Shown: piece after piece, positions 1 to 5,048 of the stretch
How positions within the stretch are numbered: the first letter of the stretch is position 1
Layout of the letters: each line of letters begins with the position of its first letter
Assembly: GCA_003663695.1 (NCBI GenBank)
Contig: QMUB01000112.1
Coordinates: forward strand, 1 to 5,048
Source: Thermococci archaeon
GTDB lineage: Archaea; Methanobacteriota_B; Thermococci; Thermococcales; Thermococcaceae
Direction of reading: 5' to 3'
Length of the DNA: 5,048 bases
Position numbers and translations under genes: made by a program
The notes under the pieces: model-generated
Database searches by the model: none
Seen by the model: the letters and a program-made list of their open reading frames with translations, nothing else
What the model was told of the DNA's origin: nothing

Positions 1-123
1 ACGATAGAGCCTGGTATTTATATTCCCGGCAGAGTTGGAGTTAGAATAGAGGATGACGTTGCTATAATCAATGGAAAAGGAAAGAGGCTCACAAAAGCAG
101 GGAAGGAGTTAATAGTGCTTTGA
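1..123 (+). CDS. M24-family metallopeptidase, probable Xaa-Pro dipeptidase (3' fragment)
   Basis: Only the last 40 codons and the TGA stop lie in the window; the gene begins upstream of base 1. The fragment starts with TIEPGIYIP and continues with GVRIEDDVAI. These are the two C-terminal metal-ligand motifs of the pita-bread (M24) fold: the Glu of TIEPGIY and the Glu of RIED would be the last two of the five dinuclear metal ligands in prolidases. The ending (KGKRLTKAGKELIVL) resembles the C-terminus of Pyrococcus Xaa-Pro dipeptidase (PepQ), which releases the C-terminal proline of Xaa-Pro dipeptides in cytosolic peptide turnover. Thermococcales carry more than one M24 paralogue, so the call could be another aminopeptidase P-like member, and I give no symbol. 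The last 15 bp overlap the 3' end of the opposing amidohydrolase gene. Confidence 0.85.
   Translation, partial: TIEPGIYIPGRVGVRIEDDVAIINGKGKRLTKAGKELIVL
72..97 (-). terminator. Possible oligo-T termination zone of the amidohydrolase transcript
   Basis: Read on the minus strand just past the amidohydrolase stop, the sequence has two short T runs (complement of CAAAAG near 92-97 and of GGAAAAGGAAAG near 72-84). Archaeal RNA polymerase stops at oligo-U stretches without needing a hairpin. If used, termination would occur inside the 3' end of the opposing peptidase gene. The runs are only four Ts long, so this is weak. Confidence 0.25.
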
Positions 124-1707
124 GCCGCCAACATACGTCTCAAGCACTTTTATGCCCCTCAGCTCTTTTTCCTCCACCTCGAATGGATCCCTATCCAAGA
201 CTATGAAATCTGCAAGTTTGCCTTCCTCAAGTGTTCCAAGTTCCTTCTCAGCATGCATTATATAAGCGGAGCCGTAGGTGTAAGCATGGAGCGCTTCCTC
301 AAGGTTCATGACCTCATCTTCTGTGTATCTATATGTCTCCACATTTTCATGCTTTCCTCTTGTGACTGCAGCATAAATCGTCTCCCATGGATTCGTGGGT
401 TCTATCGGGGAATCCGTGCTGAAGCCCAGGATTATTCCCCTTTCGAGCATGCTTTTAAAGGGATAGACCCACTTTGCCCTCTTTTCTCCAACCCTCTTAA
501 CCACCCACCAATCTGTAATGACAAAATGGGGCTGAACAGAAGCAACAACCCCAAGTTCTGCCATTTTCTCAATTTGATCCTCTCTCAAAATCGAGGCATG
601 CTCTATGCGATGTCTATTTCCCTCCACATTACCAAGTGATGAATAAACCTCGAGAATCATGTCAATCGTTGCATCTCCTATGCCATGAACTGCCATCTGA
701 AGTCCGGCTTCATGAGCCTCCCTCACTATTTTTTGCAGGAGCTCCTTTGAGATGTTTGGATAACCCCGAGTTGAAGCGTCGCTATAAGGCTCGCTCAGCC
801 ATGCTGTTCTTGCTCCTAGGGAACCGTCTGCAAGGATTTTTATTCCCTGAATTTTGAGTTTTTTCCTTCCAAATCCACTTCTAATTCCAAGTTTCTTAAG
901 GGCATTCAAGATGTCCAAGTTTTCAAACATCCCGCTCTCTTTCACGCCTCTTTTTCCAGGATCAAGATATGCAAAAACACGCACTCTTAACTCTCTCCTC
1001 GCTTCAAGGTTCGTTAATGCTTTAAGAGTCCTCTCCTCGACACTTACTGTACCGACAGCTGTGATACCGAGGGAAGAGACATAATCACTCGCAGTTTTTA
1101 AGAAGTGTTCATAATCCTTGAGGGTTAGTGTTTCCTTGAATTTTTCTCTTGCAAGCTCAAAGGCTTCCTCCTTAACGACACCTGTGGCTTTTCCATCTTC
1201 ATCCCTAATTACTCCAGGCAGCTCCGCTTCCAAAAGATCTGCAAGTTCCATAGCCTTTGTGTTAAGAACAGCTGCATGCAAACAAACACGCGAAAGCATC
1301 ACCGGCTTTTCCTTAACCACCTCATCCAAATCCCAGCGTGTTGGCCATCTCTTCTCATCAAAAAGTTCCTGATCCCAGCCATGGCCAAGAATCCATGTAG
1401 TTTTAGTTTTTTTAGCGAAGTCTCCAACTTTCTCTTTGAGTTCTTTTATGCTTTTAACACCTCTCAAATCCGCCATCTCCAGATACATCCCAAGCTCCTC
1501 CAAGTGAAGGTGGGAATCAATGAATCCGGGAAAGATAACTTTGCCATGAAGGTCAATCACTTCACCGCCAAGCTCTCTGGCGATTTTTCTTGCTTTTTCA
1601 TTTGAACCCGCATAAAGAATCCTCTCATTTGCTACCACCAACGCGTTTACAATTTTCTTTGGCTTGAAAGAGGTGTAAATTTTTCCGTTCAAAAATGCTC
1701 TGATCAT
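109..1707 (-). CDS. YtcJ-like metal-dependent amidohydrolase (COG1574 type)
   Basis: A complete 532-residue amidohydrolase-superfamily protein, predicted to be cytosolic, with no signal peptide or membrane segment. Order of parts: an N-terminal beta-sandwich strand set (about 1-60, MIRAFLNGKIYT); the HxH metal motif GFIDSHLHL (D64, H66, H68); the family-typical WILGHGWD (105-112) and WPTRWDLD (121-128); then KILADGSLGARTAWL (290-304), where K290 is the probable carboxylated bridging lysine. Further ligands are HGIGD (H341), RIEH (H370) and GFSTDSPI (D432, the catalytic Asp). The protein closes with GTLEEGKLADFIVLDRDP (491-508), which returns to the beta-sandwich. All expected ligands are present, so it should be active, probably with two metals, on an amide, cyclic amide or similar bond. 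The family (YtcJ, N-substituted formamide deformylase-like proteins) is broad and the true substrate is unknown. Start: an in-frame TGA lies directly before the ATG (1708-1710), so the start cannot be further upstream. GGTGGT (1711-1716) is the likely ribosome site. The gene diverges from leuS. Confidence 0.93.
   Translation of the reverse strand: MIRAFLNGKIYTSFKPKKIVNALVVANERILYAGSNEKARKIARELGGEVIDLHGKVIFPGFIDSHLHLEELGMYLEMADLRGVKSIKELKEKVGDFAKKTKTTWILGHGWDQELFDEKRWPTRWDLDEVVKEKPVMLSRVCLHAAVLNTKAMELADLLEAELPGVIRDEDGKATGVVKEEAFELAREKFKETLTLKDYEHFLKTASDYVSSLGITAVGTVSVEERTLKALTNLEARRELRVRVFAYLDPGKRGVKESGMFENLDILNALKKLGIRSGFGRKKLKIQGIKILADGSLGARTAWLSEPYSDASTRGYPNISKELLQKIVREAHEAGLQMAVHGIGDATIDMILEVYSSLGNVEGNRHRIEHASILREDQIEKMAELGVVASVQPHFVITDWWVVKRVGEKRAKWVYPFKSMLERGIILGFSTDSPIEPTNPWETIYAAVTRGKHENVETYRYTEDEVMNLEEALHAYTYGSAYIMHAEKELGTLEEGKLADFIVLDRDPFEVEEKELRGIKVLETYVGGSKHY
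148..170 (+). terminator. Possible oligo-T termination zone of the M24 peptidase transcript
   Basis: The peptidase stop at 121-123 is followed on the plus strand by TTTT (148-151) and then TTTTT (166-170), 43-47 bases past the stop. This fits the oligo-U termination mode of Thermococcales. The signal lies inside the antisense amidohydrolase coding region, because there is no intergenic space between the two genes. No hairpin precedes it. Confidence 0.3.
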
Positions 1708-1710
1708 TCA

Positions 1711-1716
1711 ACCACC
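1711..1716 (-). promoter_or_regulatory. Ribosome binding site of the amidohydrolase gene
   Basis: GGTGGT on the minus strand sits three bases before the ATG at 1705-1707. It partly matches the GGAGGTGAT complement of archaeal 16S rRNA. Together with the in-frame TGA immediately before the ATG, it supports this start codon. Confidence 0.5.
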
Positions 1717-1736
1717 ATTAAAATTTGCATCGAAAG

Positions 1737-1746
1737 AATATAAAAA
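1737..1746 (-). promoter_or_regulatory. TATA box of the amidohydrolase gene
   Basis: The minus strand reads CTTTTTATATTC here. A start site about 25 bases downstream would fall near 1717, giving a leader of roughly ten bases that just includes the GGTGGT ribosome site, which is the usual Thermococcales layout. The upstream BRE part (GGCATGAG) is a poor match to the A-rich consensus. A second TATA-like block (TTTTAATATTTAAA, about 1762-1775) lies 29 bp further up and could be an alternative. Confidence 0.5.
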
Positions 1747-1754
1747 GCTCATGC

Positions 1755-1770
1755 CAAAACCTTTAAATAT
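1755..1770 (+). promoter_or_regulatory. Distal promoter P1 (BRE/TATA) facing leuS
   Basis: CCAAAAC followed by CTTTAAATAT is a very good Thermococcales BRE plus TATA box. The start site expected about 25 bases downstream of the TATA centre lies around 1787-1793. That is some 115 bases before the leuS ATG, unusually long for a Thermococcales leader. P1 may therefore serve a small RNA or leader ORF in 1787-1872 rather than, or as well as, leuS. Confidence 0.55.
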
Positions 1771-1786
1771 TAAAAGCTCAAACTAA

Positions 1787-1872
1787 GGGCGATGCCTATG
1801 AGGGGGGAGGGTGTTCTCCAGGATACAGAGCTTCTTCAATGAACCCCCTAGTGCTGAAACCAAACTCTTTTT
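1787..1872 (+). ncRNA. Candidate small structured RNA or leuS leader
   Basis: This stretch between promoters P1 and P2 is G/C-patterned, unlike the AT-rich DNA around it, and ends in CTCTTTTT (1865-1872), a possible oligo-U terminator. GGGG (1802-1805) can pair with CCCC (1844-1847). Next to that stem, G1806-G1807-A1808 face G1841-A1842-A1843 with a three-base bulge AAU (1838-1840), which is a kink-turn arrangement of the kind bound by L7Ae. There are also box C/D-like pieces: GATG (1791-1794), ATGA (1839-1842), and CTGA (1854-1857) 11 bases later. However, the C box is imperfect and the C to D' spacing is too long for a normal methylation guide. No H/ACA box is evident. The same bases contain a 16-codon ORF (1792-1842). 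I do not recognise a named RNA. Confidence 0.27.
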
Positions 1873-1875
1873 AAG
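1860..1875 (+). promoter_or_regulatory. Proximal promoter P2 (BRE/TATA) of leuS
   Basis: CCAAACT followed by CTTTTTAAG (1867-1875) matches the common Thermococcales BRE/TATA form. The expected start site near 1893-1897 would give a leader of about 11-15 bases carrying the GGAGGT ribosome site, the standard arrangement. This is probably the main leuS promoter. Its T run could also act as terminator for a transcript begun at P1. Confidence 0.6.
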
Positions 1876-1895
1876 TTCACCTTTAACAGCTTTTT

Positions 1896-1901
1896 GGAGG
1901 T
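1896..1901 (+). promoter_or_regulatory. Ribosome binding site of leuS
   Basis: GGAGGT is a full match to the 16S rRNA tail complement and lies six bases before the ATG at 1908. An in-frame TAG at 1902-1904 rules out any start upstream, so this site fixes the leuS start. Confidence 0.85.
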
Positions 1902-1907
1902 TAGAGT

Positions 1908-4793
1908 ATGGTGGATTTTAAAACAATTGAAGAAAAATGGCAGACCAGATGGAGCCAAGAAAAAGTCTTCGAGCCCCAAATAGATAAAAGCAAGCCAAAA
2001 TTTTACATAACCGTCGCATTTCCATATTTATCAGGACATCTGCATGTTGGACATGCAAGGACATATACAATACCAGATGTAATTGCAAGGTTTAAGAGAA
2101 TGCAGGGCTACAACGTTTTATTCCCTATGGCATGGCACATAACGGGAGCACCGATAGTTGGAATAGCCGAACGTATAAAACACAGAGACCCTCAAACAAT
2201 CTACGTATATAAAGAGGTTTATAAGGTTCCAGAAGATATTCTGTGGAGCTTTGAGGACCCAAAGAACATAGTGAAATATTTCATGAAGGCGGCTAAAGAA
2301 ACTTTCATTAAAGCTGGATTTGGAGTTGACTGGAGCAGAGAGTTCCACACCACATCACTCTTCCCACCCTTCAGCAAATTCATCGAGTGGCAGTTCCTAA
2401 CGCTAAAGGAGAAGGGACTCGTGGTCAAAGGTGCCCACAGGGTTAGATGGGATCCGATAGTAGGGACAGCACTGGGAGACCATGATATAATGGAGGGAGA
2501 AGATGTTCCAATCCTAGAATATGTTCTAATAAAATTTGTACTTAAAGACGGCGAGAGAATCTATCTGCCCGCTGCCACTCTGAGAGCGGAAACAGTTTAC
2601 GGTGTCACCAATATGTGGTTAAATCCGGAGGCTACATATGTGAAGGCGAAGATAAAGAGCGGAGACAAGGAGGAGATATGGGTAATAAGCAAGGAAGCGG
2701 CCTACAAGCTAAGCTTCCAGGATAAAGAAATTGAGATTATTGAGGAATTCAAGGGAGAGAAGCTAATCGGAAGATGGGTAGAAAACCCGGTTACGGGTGA
2801 TGAAATAATAATCCTCCCGGCAGAGTTTGTTGATCCAGATAACGCAACCGGTGTCGTCATGAGCGTTCCTGCCCATGCACCCTTCGATCATGTTGCCATC
2901 GAGGATTTAAAAAAGAACACCGAGATTCTAATGAAGTACGATATTGATCCTCGGATTCTTGAAGAGATGAGCTATATCTCCCTGATAAGCTTGGAAGGAT
3001 ATGGAGAGTTTCCTGCCGTTGAAGAAGTGGAAAAGCTTGGGGTAAAGGACCAGAAAGACATTGAAAAGCTTGAACAAGCGACGAAGACAATATACAAGGA
3101 AGAATTCCACAAAGGAGTTTTCAAGATAGAACCTTACAAAGGCATGAAAGTCAGCGAAGTTAAAGAGAGGATTGCAAAGGATATGAAGGAGAAGGGCACT
3201 GCGGATATGATGTACGAGTTTGCCGACAAGAAAGTCATATCGCGCTTTGGCAACAGGGCAGTCGTTAAAATACTTCATGATCAGTGGTTCATAGATTATG
3301 GAAATCCGGAATGGAAGGAAAAGGCGAGAGAAGCACTAGAAGACATGAAGATATTCCCCGAGAGTAGAAGAAACCAATTTAAAGCGGTTATCGAGTGGCT
3401 CGACAAGAAAGCATGTGCGAGAAAAATCGGACTTGGAACTCCTCTTCCATGGGATAAAGAGTGGGTAATTGAGAGTTTGAGTGATTCGACAATTTATATG
3501 GCTTACTACACAATTTCAAGGACAATAAACAGACTTCGCGAAGAGAACCTGCTTAACCCAGAAAAGCTAACTCCAGAGTTGTTTGATTATATCTTCCTAA
3601 TGAAGTTTGATGAAGAAAAGGAGAGAGAATTAAGTGAGAAAACAGGAATTTCAAGGGAAGTTATAAGAGAGATGAAAGAGGAGTTTGAGTACTGGTACCC
3701 GCTCGACTGGAGATGCTCAGCCAAAGACCTCATTCCAAACCACCTGACATTCTTCATATTCAACCATGTTGCTATCTTTAGGAAGGAGCACTGGCCAAAG
3801 GGCATAGCGGTGAACGGCTTTGGAACACTGGAAGGACAGAAGATGAGCAAGAGTAAGGGAAATGTGCTAAATTTCCTGGATGCTATAGAGGAGAACGGTG
3901 CCGATGTTGTGAGGCTCTACATAATGGGACTAGCTGAGCATGATAGTGACTTTGACTGGCGTAGAAAAGAAGTAGGAAAACTAAGAAAGCAGATAGAACG
4001 CTTTTATGACCTGATAAGCGAGTTCTCAAGCTATGAGAACAAGGAAATAGAGCCTATGGATATTGATAAGTGGATGCTTCATCGCCTAAATGTTGCAATC
4101 AAAGAAGCTACAGCCGCTTTAGAGGAGTTCAGAACTAGAACTGCCGTGCAATGGGCATTCTATAACATATTAAACGATCTTAGATGGTATTTAAGAAGAA
4201 CAGAGGGTAGAGATGACGAAGCAAAGAGAGCTACCTTGAGGAAGCTTGCAGAGGTCTGGGTTAGACTAATGGCCCCATTCACACCACATATAGCTGAAGA
4301 ACTCTGGGAGAAGCTTGGGGGAGAAGGCTTCGTGAGCCTAACAAAGTGGCCCGAGCCCGTCCCGGAGTGGTGGAACGAAACGATTGAATTAGAGGAGAGC
4401 TACATTAAAGGGCTGATAGATGACATAAAGGAGATAATAAGTGTTGCAAGGCTTGAGAATGCAAGAAGGGCTTACATCTATACCGCCGAGGAGTGGAAGT
4501 GGCGCGTCGCTGAATTGGTTGCGGAGAAGAGGGACTTCAAAGCCTCGATGGGTGAGGTTATGAAAGACCCAGAGATGCGCAAGCGCGGTAAGGAGGTCTC
4601 AAAGCTAATCCAGAAGCTGATTAAGGACAGAGCTTTTGACTTCAAACGCATTGACGAGGAGAAGGCCCTAAAGCAGGCAAAGGACTTCATCGAGAGTGAA
4701 ATAGGCTTGGAGATCATCATCAACCCGGATGAGGACAAAGGAGGAAAGAAGAGACAAGCGATGCCCATGAAGCCCGCGGTGTTTATTGAGTGA
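1908..4793 (+). CDS. leuS: Leucyl-tRNA synthetase, archaeal type
   Basis: Cytosolic class Ia synthetase that charges tRNA-Leu with leucine using ATP. The 961-residue length is near that of the Pyrococcus enzyme. Order of parts: Rossmann catalytic core with the HIGH motif in HLHVGH (44-49); CP1 editing domain from about 175 to 450, with the threonine-rich loop TLRAETVYG (224-232) and [12 protein letters not shown] (317-328), where D327 should be the universal editing Asp that contacts the amino group of mischarged residues; catalytic-site segments [15 protein letters not shown] (501-515) and [13 protein letters not shown] (601-613); KMSKS loop (645-649); helical anticodon-binding domain (about 690-820, including [14 protein letters not shown]); and the archaeal C-terminal domain (about 830-961), which in the Pyrococcus enzyme binds the long variable arm of tRNA-Leu. 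The ending [18 protein letters not shown] is typical. Oddities: Ala227 and Ala605 replace residues that I recall as Pro and Gly in relatives. All signature motifs are otherwise intact. The gene is monocistronic by context. Confidence 0.98.
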   Translation: MVDFKTIEEKWQTRWSQEKVFEPQIDKSKPKFYITVAFPYLSGHLHVGHARTYTIPDVIARFKRMQGYNVLFPMAWHITGAPIVGIAERIKHRDPQTIYVYKEVYKVPEDILWSFEDPKNIVKYFMKAAKETFIKAGFGVDWSREFHTTSLFPPFSKFIEWQFLTLKEKGLVVKGAHRVRWDPIVGTALGDHDIMEGEDVPILEYVLIKFVLKDGERIYLPAATLRAETVYGVTNMWLNPEATYVKAKIKSGDKEEIWVISKEAAYKLSFQDKEIEIIEEFKGEKLIGRWVENPVTGDEIIILPAEFVDPDNATGVVMSVPAHAPFDHVAIEDLKKNTEILMKYDIDPRILEEMSYISLISLEGYGEFPAVEEVEKLGVKDQKDIEKLEQATKTIYKEEFHKGVFKIEPYKGMKVSEVKERIAKDMKEKGTADMMYEFADKKVISRFGNRAVVKILHDQWFIDYGNPEWKEKAREALEDMKIFPESRRNQFKAVIEWLDKKACARKIGLGTPLPWDKEWVIESLSDSTIYMAYYTISRTINRLREENLLNPEKLTPELFDYIFLMKFDEEKERELSEKTGISREVIREMKEEFEYWYPLDWRCSAKDLIPNHLTFFIFNHVAIFRKEHWPKGIAVNGFGTLEGQKMSKSKGNVLNFLDAIEENGADVVRLYIMGLAEHDSDFDWRRKEVGKLRKQIERFYDLISEFSSYENKEIEPMDIDKWMLHRLNVAIKEATAALEEFRTRTAVQWAFYNILNDLRWYLRRTEGRDDEAKRATLRKLAEVWVRLMAPFTPHIAEELWEKLGGEGFVSLTKWPEPVPEWWNETIELEESYIKGLIDDIKEIISVARLENARRAYIYTAEEWKWRVAELVAEKRDFKASMGEVMKDPEMRKRGKEVSKLIQKLIKDRAFDFKRIDEEKALKQAKDFIESEIGLEIIINPDEDKGGKKRQAMPMKPAVFIE

Positions 4794-4800
4794 GTAGTCC

Positions 4801-4822
4801 CTGTCCTTATCTTTATTCTTTT
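4801..4822 (+). terminator. T-rich termination zone after leuS
   Basis: Pyrimidine-rich sequence begins eight bases after the leuS stop and includes CTTTATTCTTTT (4811-4822). Archaeal polymerase terminates at such oligo-U tracts. There is no convincing hairpin before it. The next gene has its own promoter, which fits termination here. Confidence 0.45.
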
Positions 4823-4876
4823 AACTTCAACATATGTAGCACTCCCATTGTAACACTTGTATGACACTAACTGGAA

Positions 4877-4899
4877 TTAGCATAATCGTAGTTAGCATA
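4877..4899. repeat. Short direct repeat TTAGCATA in the leuS/ATPase gap
   Basis: TTAGCATA occurs at 4877-4884 and again at 4892-4899, a 15-bp period, ending about 12 bp before the BRE of the ATPase promoter. Eight bases is short in AT-rich DNA, so chance is quite possible. If real, its position upstream of the BRE would suit an activator site. I see nothing else in this non-coding gap apart from the T-rich zone, promoter and palindrome. Confidence 0.25.
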
Positions 4900-4910
4900 G
4901 TTCCCAGAGC

Positions 4911-4925
4911 GAAACCCTTAAATTT
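4911..4925 (+). promoter_or_regulatory. BRE/TATA promoter of the ATPase gene
   Basis: GAAACC followed by CTTAAATTT is a good BRE plus TATA match. The expected start site about 25 bases after the TATA centre is close to 4946, almost at the ATG at 4947. There is no Shine-Dalgarno sequence before that ATG. The transcript is therefore probably leaderless. Confidence 0.55.
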
Positions 4926-4930
4926 AATAA

Positions 4931-4949
4931 CATGATATTTAATATCATG
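4931..4949. repeat. Perfect 19-bp palindrome over the ATPase start (operator candidate)
   Basis: CATGATATT (4931-4939) and AATATCATG (4941-4949) are exact reverse complements around a single central T. The right arm ends with the ATG start codon, and the whole element lies between the TATA box and the predicted transcription start. A dimeric repressor bound here would block polymerase recruitment or initiation, so an operator is the natural reading. No specific regulator can be named. Confidence 0.5.
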
Positions 4950-5048
4950 ATACTAAAATTCATTGATAGGGAAGATGAGCTTGAAGCACTTGAGAAACTC
5001 TACACCCAAGACAGAGCCCACCTTATTCTAATATTTGGACGCAGGAGG
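4947..5048 (+). CDS. Archaeal-type P-loop ATPase (5' fragment)
   Basis: The first 34 codons of a gene that runs off the window's right edge. The N-terminus MILKFIDREDELEALEKLY followed by HLILIFGRRR is the hallmark of the archaeal ATPase family (Arch_ATPase/AAA type, many copies in Thermococcales): a short F-x-[DN]-R-E-x-E-L opening, a helix, then the strand that leads into Walker A, here GRRR with the expected V-G-K-[TS] just beyond base 5048. Full-length members are usually 350-480 residues and carry a C-terminal winged-helix or nuclease-like domain. Their cellular role is mostly unknown. Start choice: ATG 4947 fits the family start and the predicted leaderless transcript. An in-frame ATG at 4932 (adding MIFNI) is possible but would probably lie upstream of the transcription start. 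A palindrome covers the start. Confidence 0.82.
   Translation, partial: MILKFIDREDELEALEKLYTQDRAHLILIFGRRR

Larger units (their letters stand above)
1737..1780. repeat. 15-bp direct repeat in the leuS/amidohydrolase divergent promoter
   Basis: AATATAAAAAGCTCA (1737-1751) recurs as AATATTAAAAGCTCA (1766-1780), 14 of 15 bases identical, with a 29-bp centre-to-centre distance. On the minus strand each copy reads TGAGCTTTTNATATT, so the repeat duplicates the TATA region of the amidohydrolase gene; the second copy also overlaps the TATA region of the upstream leuS promoter. It may be a pair of protein-binding sites, a duplicated promoter, or an AT-rich chance match. Confidence 0.55.

Noticed and set aside
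253..1605. Several open frames of 70-130 codons on the plus strand opposite the amidohydrolase gene
   Set aside because: They overlap a complete, motif-rich gene, show no family motifs, are rich in Ser, Cys and Phe as antisense frames usually are, and lack promoter or ribosome-site support.
1704..1718. Four-codon minus-strand ORF (ATG GTG GTT GAA TGA) overlapping the amidohydrolase ATG by ATGA
   Set aside because: It contains the GGTGG ribosome site itself and begins at or before the predicted transcription start, so translation is unlikely; it is best explained as a by-product of the ribosome site.
1787..1872. Standard box C/D methylation guide RNA
   Set aside because: The GATG and CTGA cores are present, but the C box departs from RUGAUGA at two positions, no D' box lies at the proper distance, and the flanking stem is weak. 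I keep it only as an unassigned structured RNA candidate.
2118..3850. Open frames on the minus strand inside leuS
   Set aside because: They are antisense shadows of a complete conserved synthetase, with no recognisable domain and no promoter layout.
4478..4867. A 129-codon minus-strand frame extending from the gap back into leuS
   Set aside because: About 315 of its bases are antisense to the conserved LeuRS C-terminal domain, its residues are low-complexity Ser/Phe/Ile, and I see no promoter upstream of its start.
4794..4930. tRNA or other RNA gene in the gap after leuS
   Set aside because: No cloverleaf, no T-loop GGTTCRAAT-like motif and no GC-rich segment, which a stable RNA of a hyperthermophile would need.

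Overview
The window comes from a hyperthermophilic archaeon of the order Thermococcales, most likely a lower-GC Thermococcus or Palaeococcus. The grounds are: a leucyl-tRNA synthetase of the archaeal type that closely resembles the Pyrococcus enzyme as I remember it; BRE/TATA promoters of the AAAACC-TTTAAATA kind; GGAGG or GGTGG ribosome sites very close to the starts; and AGA/AGG as the main arginine codons. The genus is inferred, not proven. I see no mobile element, CRISPR array, tRNA or rRNA.

Layout. (1) 1-123, + strand: the last 40 codons of an M24-family metallopeptidase of the Xaa-Pro dipeptidase type. (2) 109-1707, - strand: a complete 532-residue YtcJ-like metal-dependent amidohydrolase whose 3' end overlaps the peptidase gene by 15 bp. 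(3) 1708-1907: a 200-bp divergent intergenic region. It holds a promoter for the amidohydrolase, two candidate promoters for leuS, a 15-bp direct repeat, and a G/C-structured stretch between the two leuS promoters that may be a small RNA or leader. (4) 1908-4793, + strand: complete leuS (961 residues). (5) 4794-4946: a non-coding AT-rich gap with a T-rich termination zone, a promoter and a perfect palindrome. (6) 4947-5048, + strand: the first 34 codons of an archaeal-type P-loop ATPase, cut by the window edge just before its Walker A motif.

The four genes do not form an operon. Peptidase and amidohydrolase converge, amidohydrolase and leuS diverge, and the ATPase has its own promoter. LeuRS is a housekeeping enzyme. 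The amidohydrolase and ATPase are members of broad families whose substrates cannot be read from sequence. The parts most worth a second look are regulatory: the leuS leader (possible kink-turn RNA, or a small Leu-containing ORF), the repeated element in the divergent promoter, and the palindrome that covers the start of the apparently leaderless ATPase gene.
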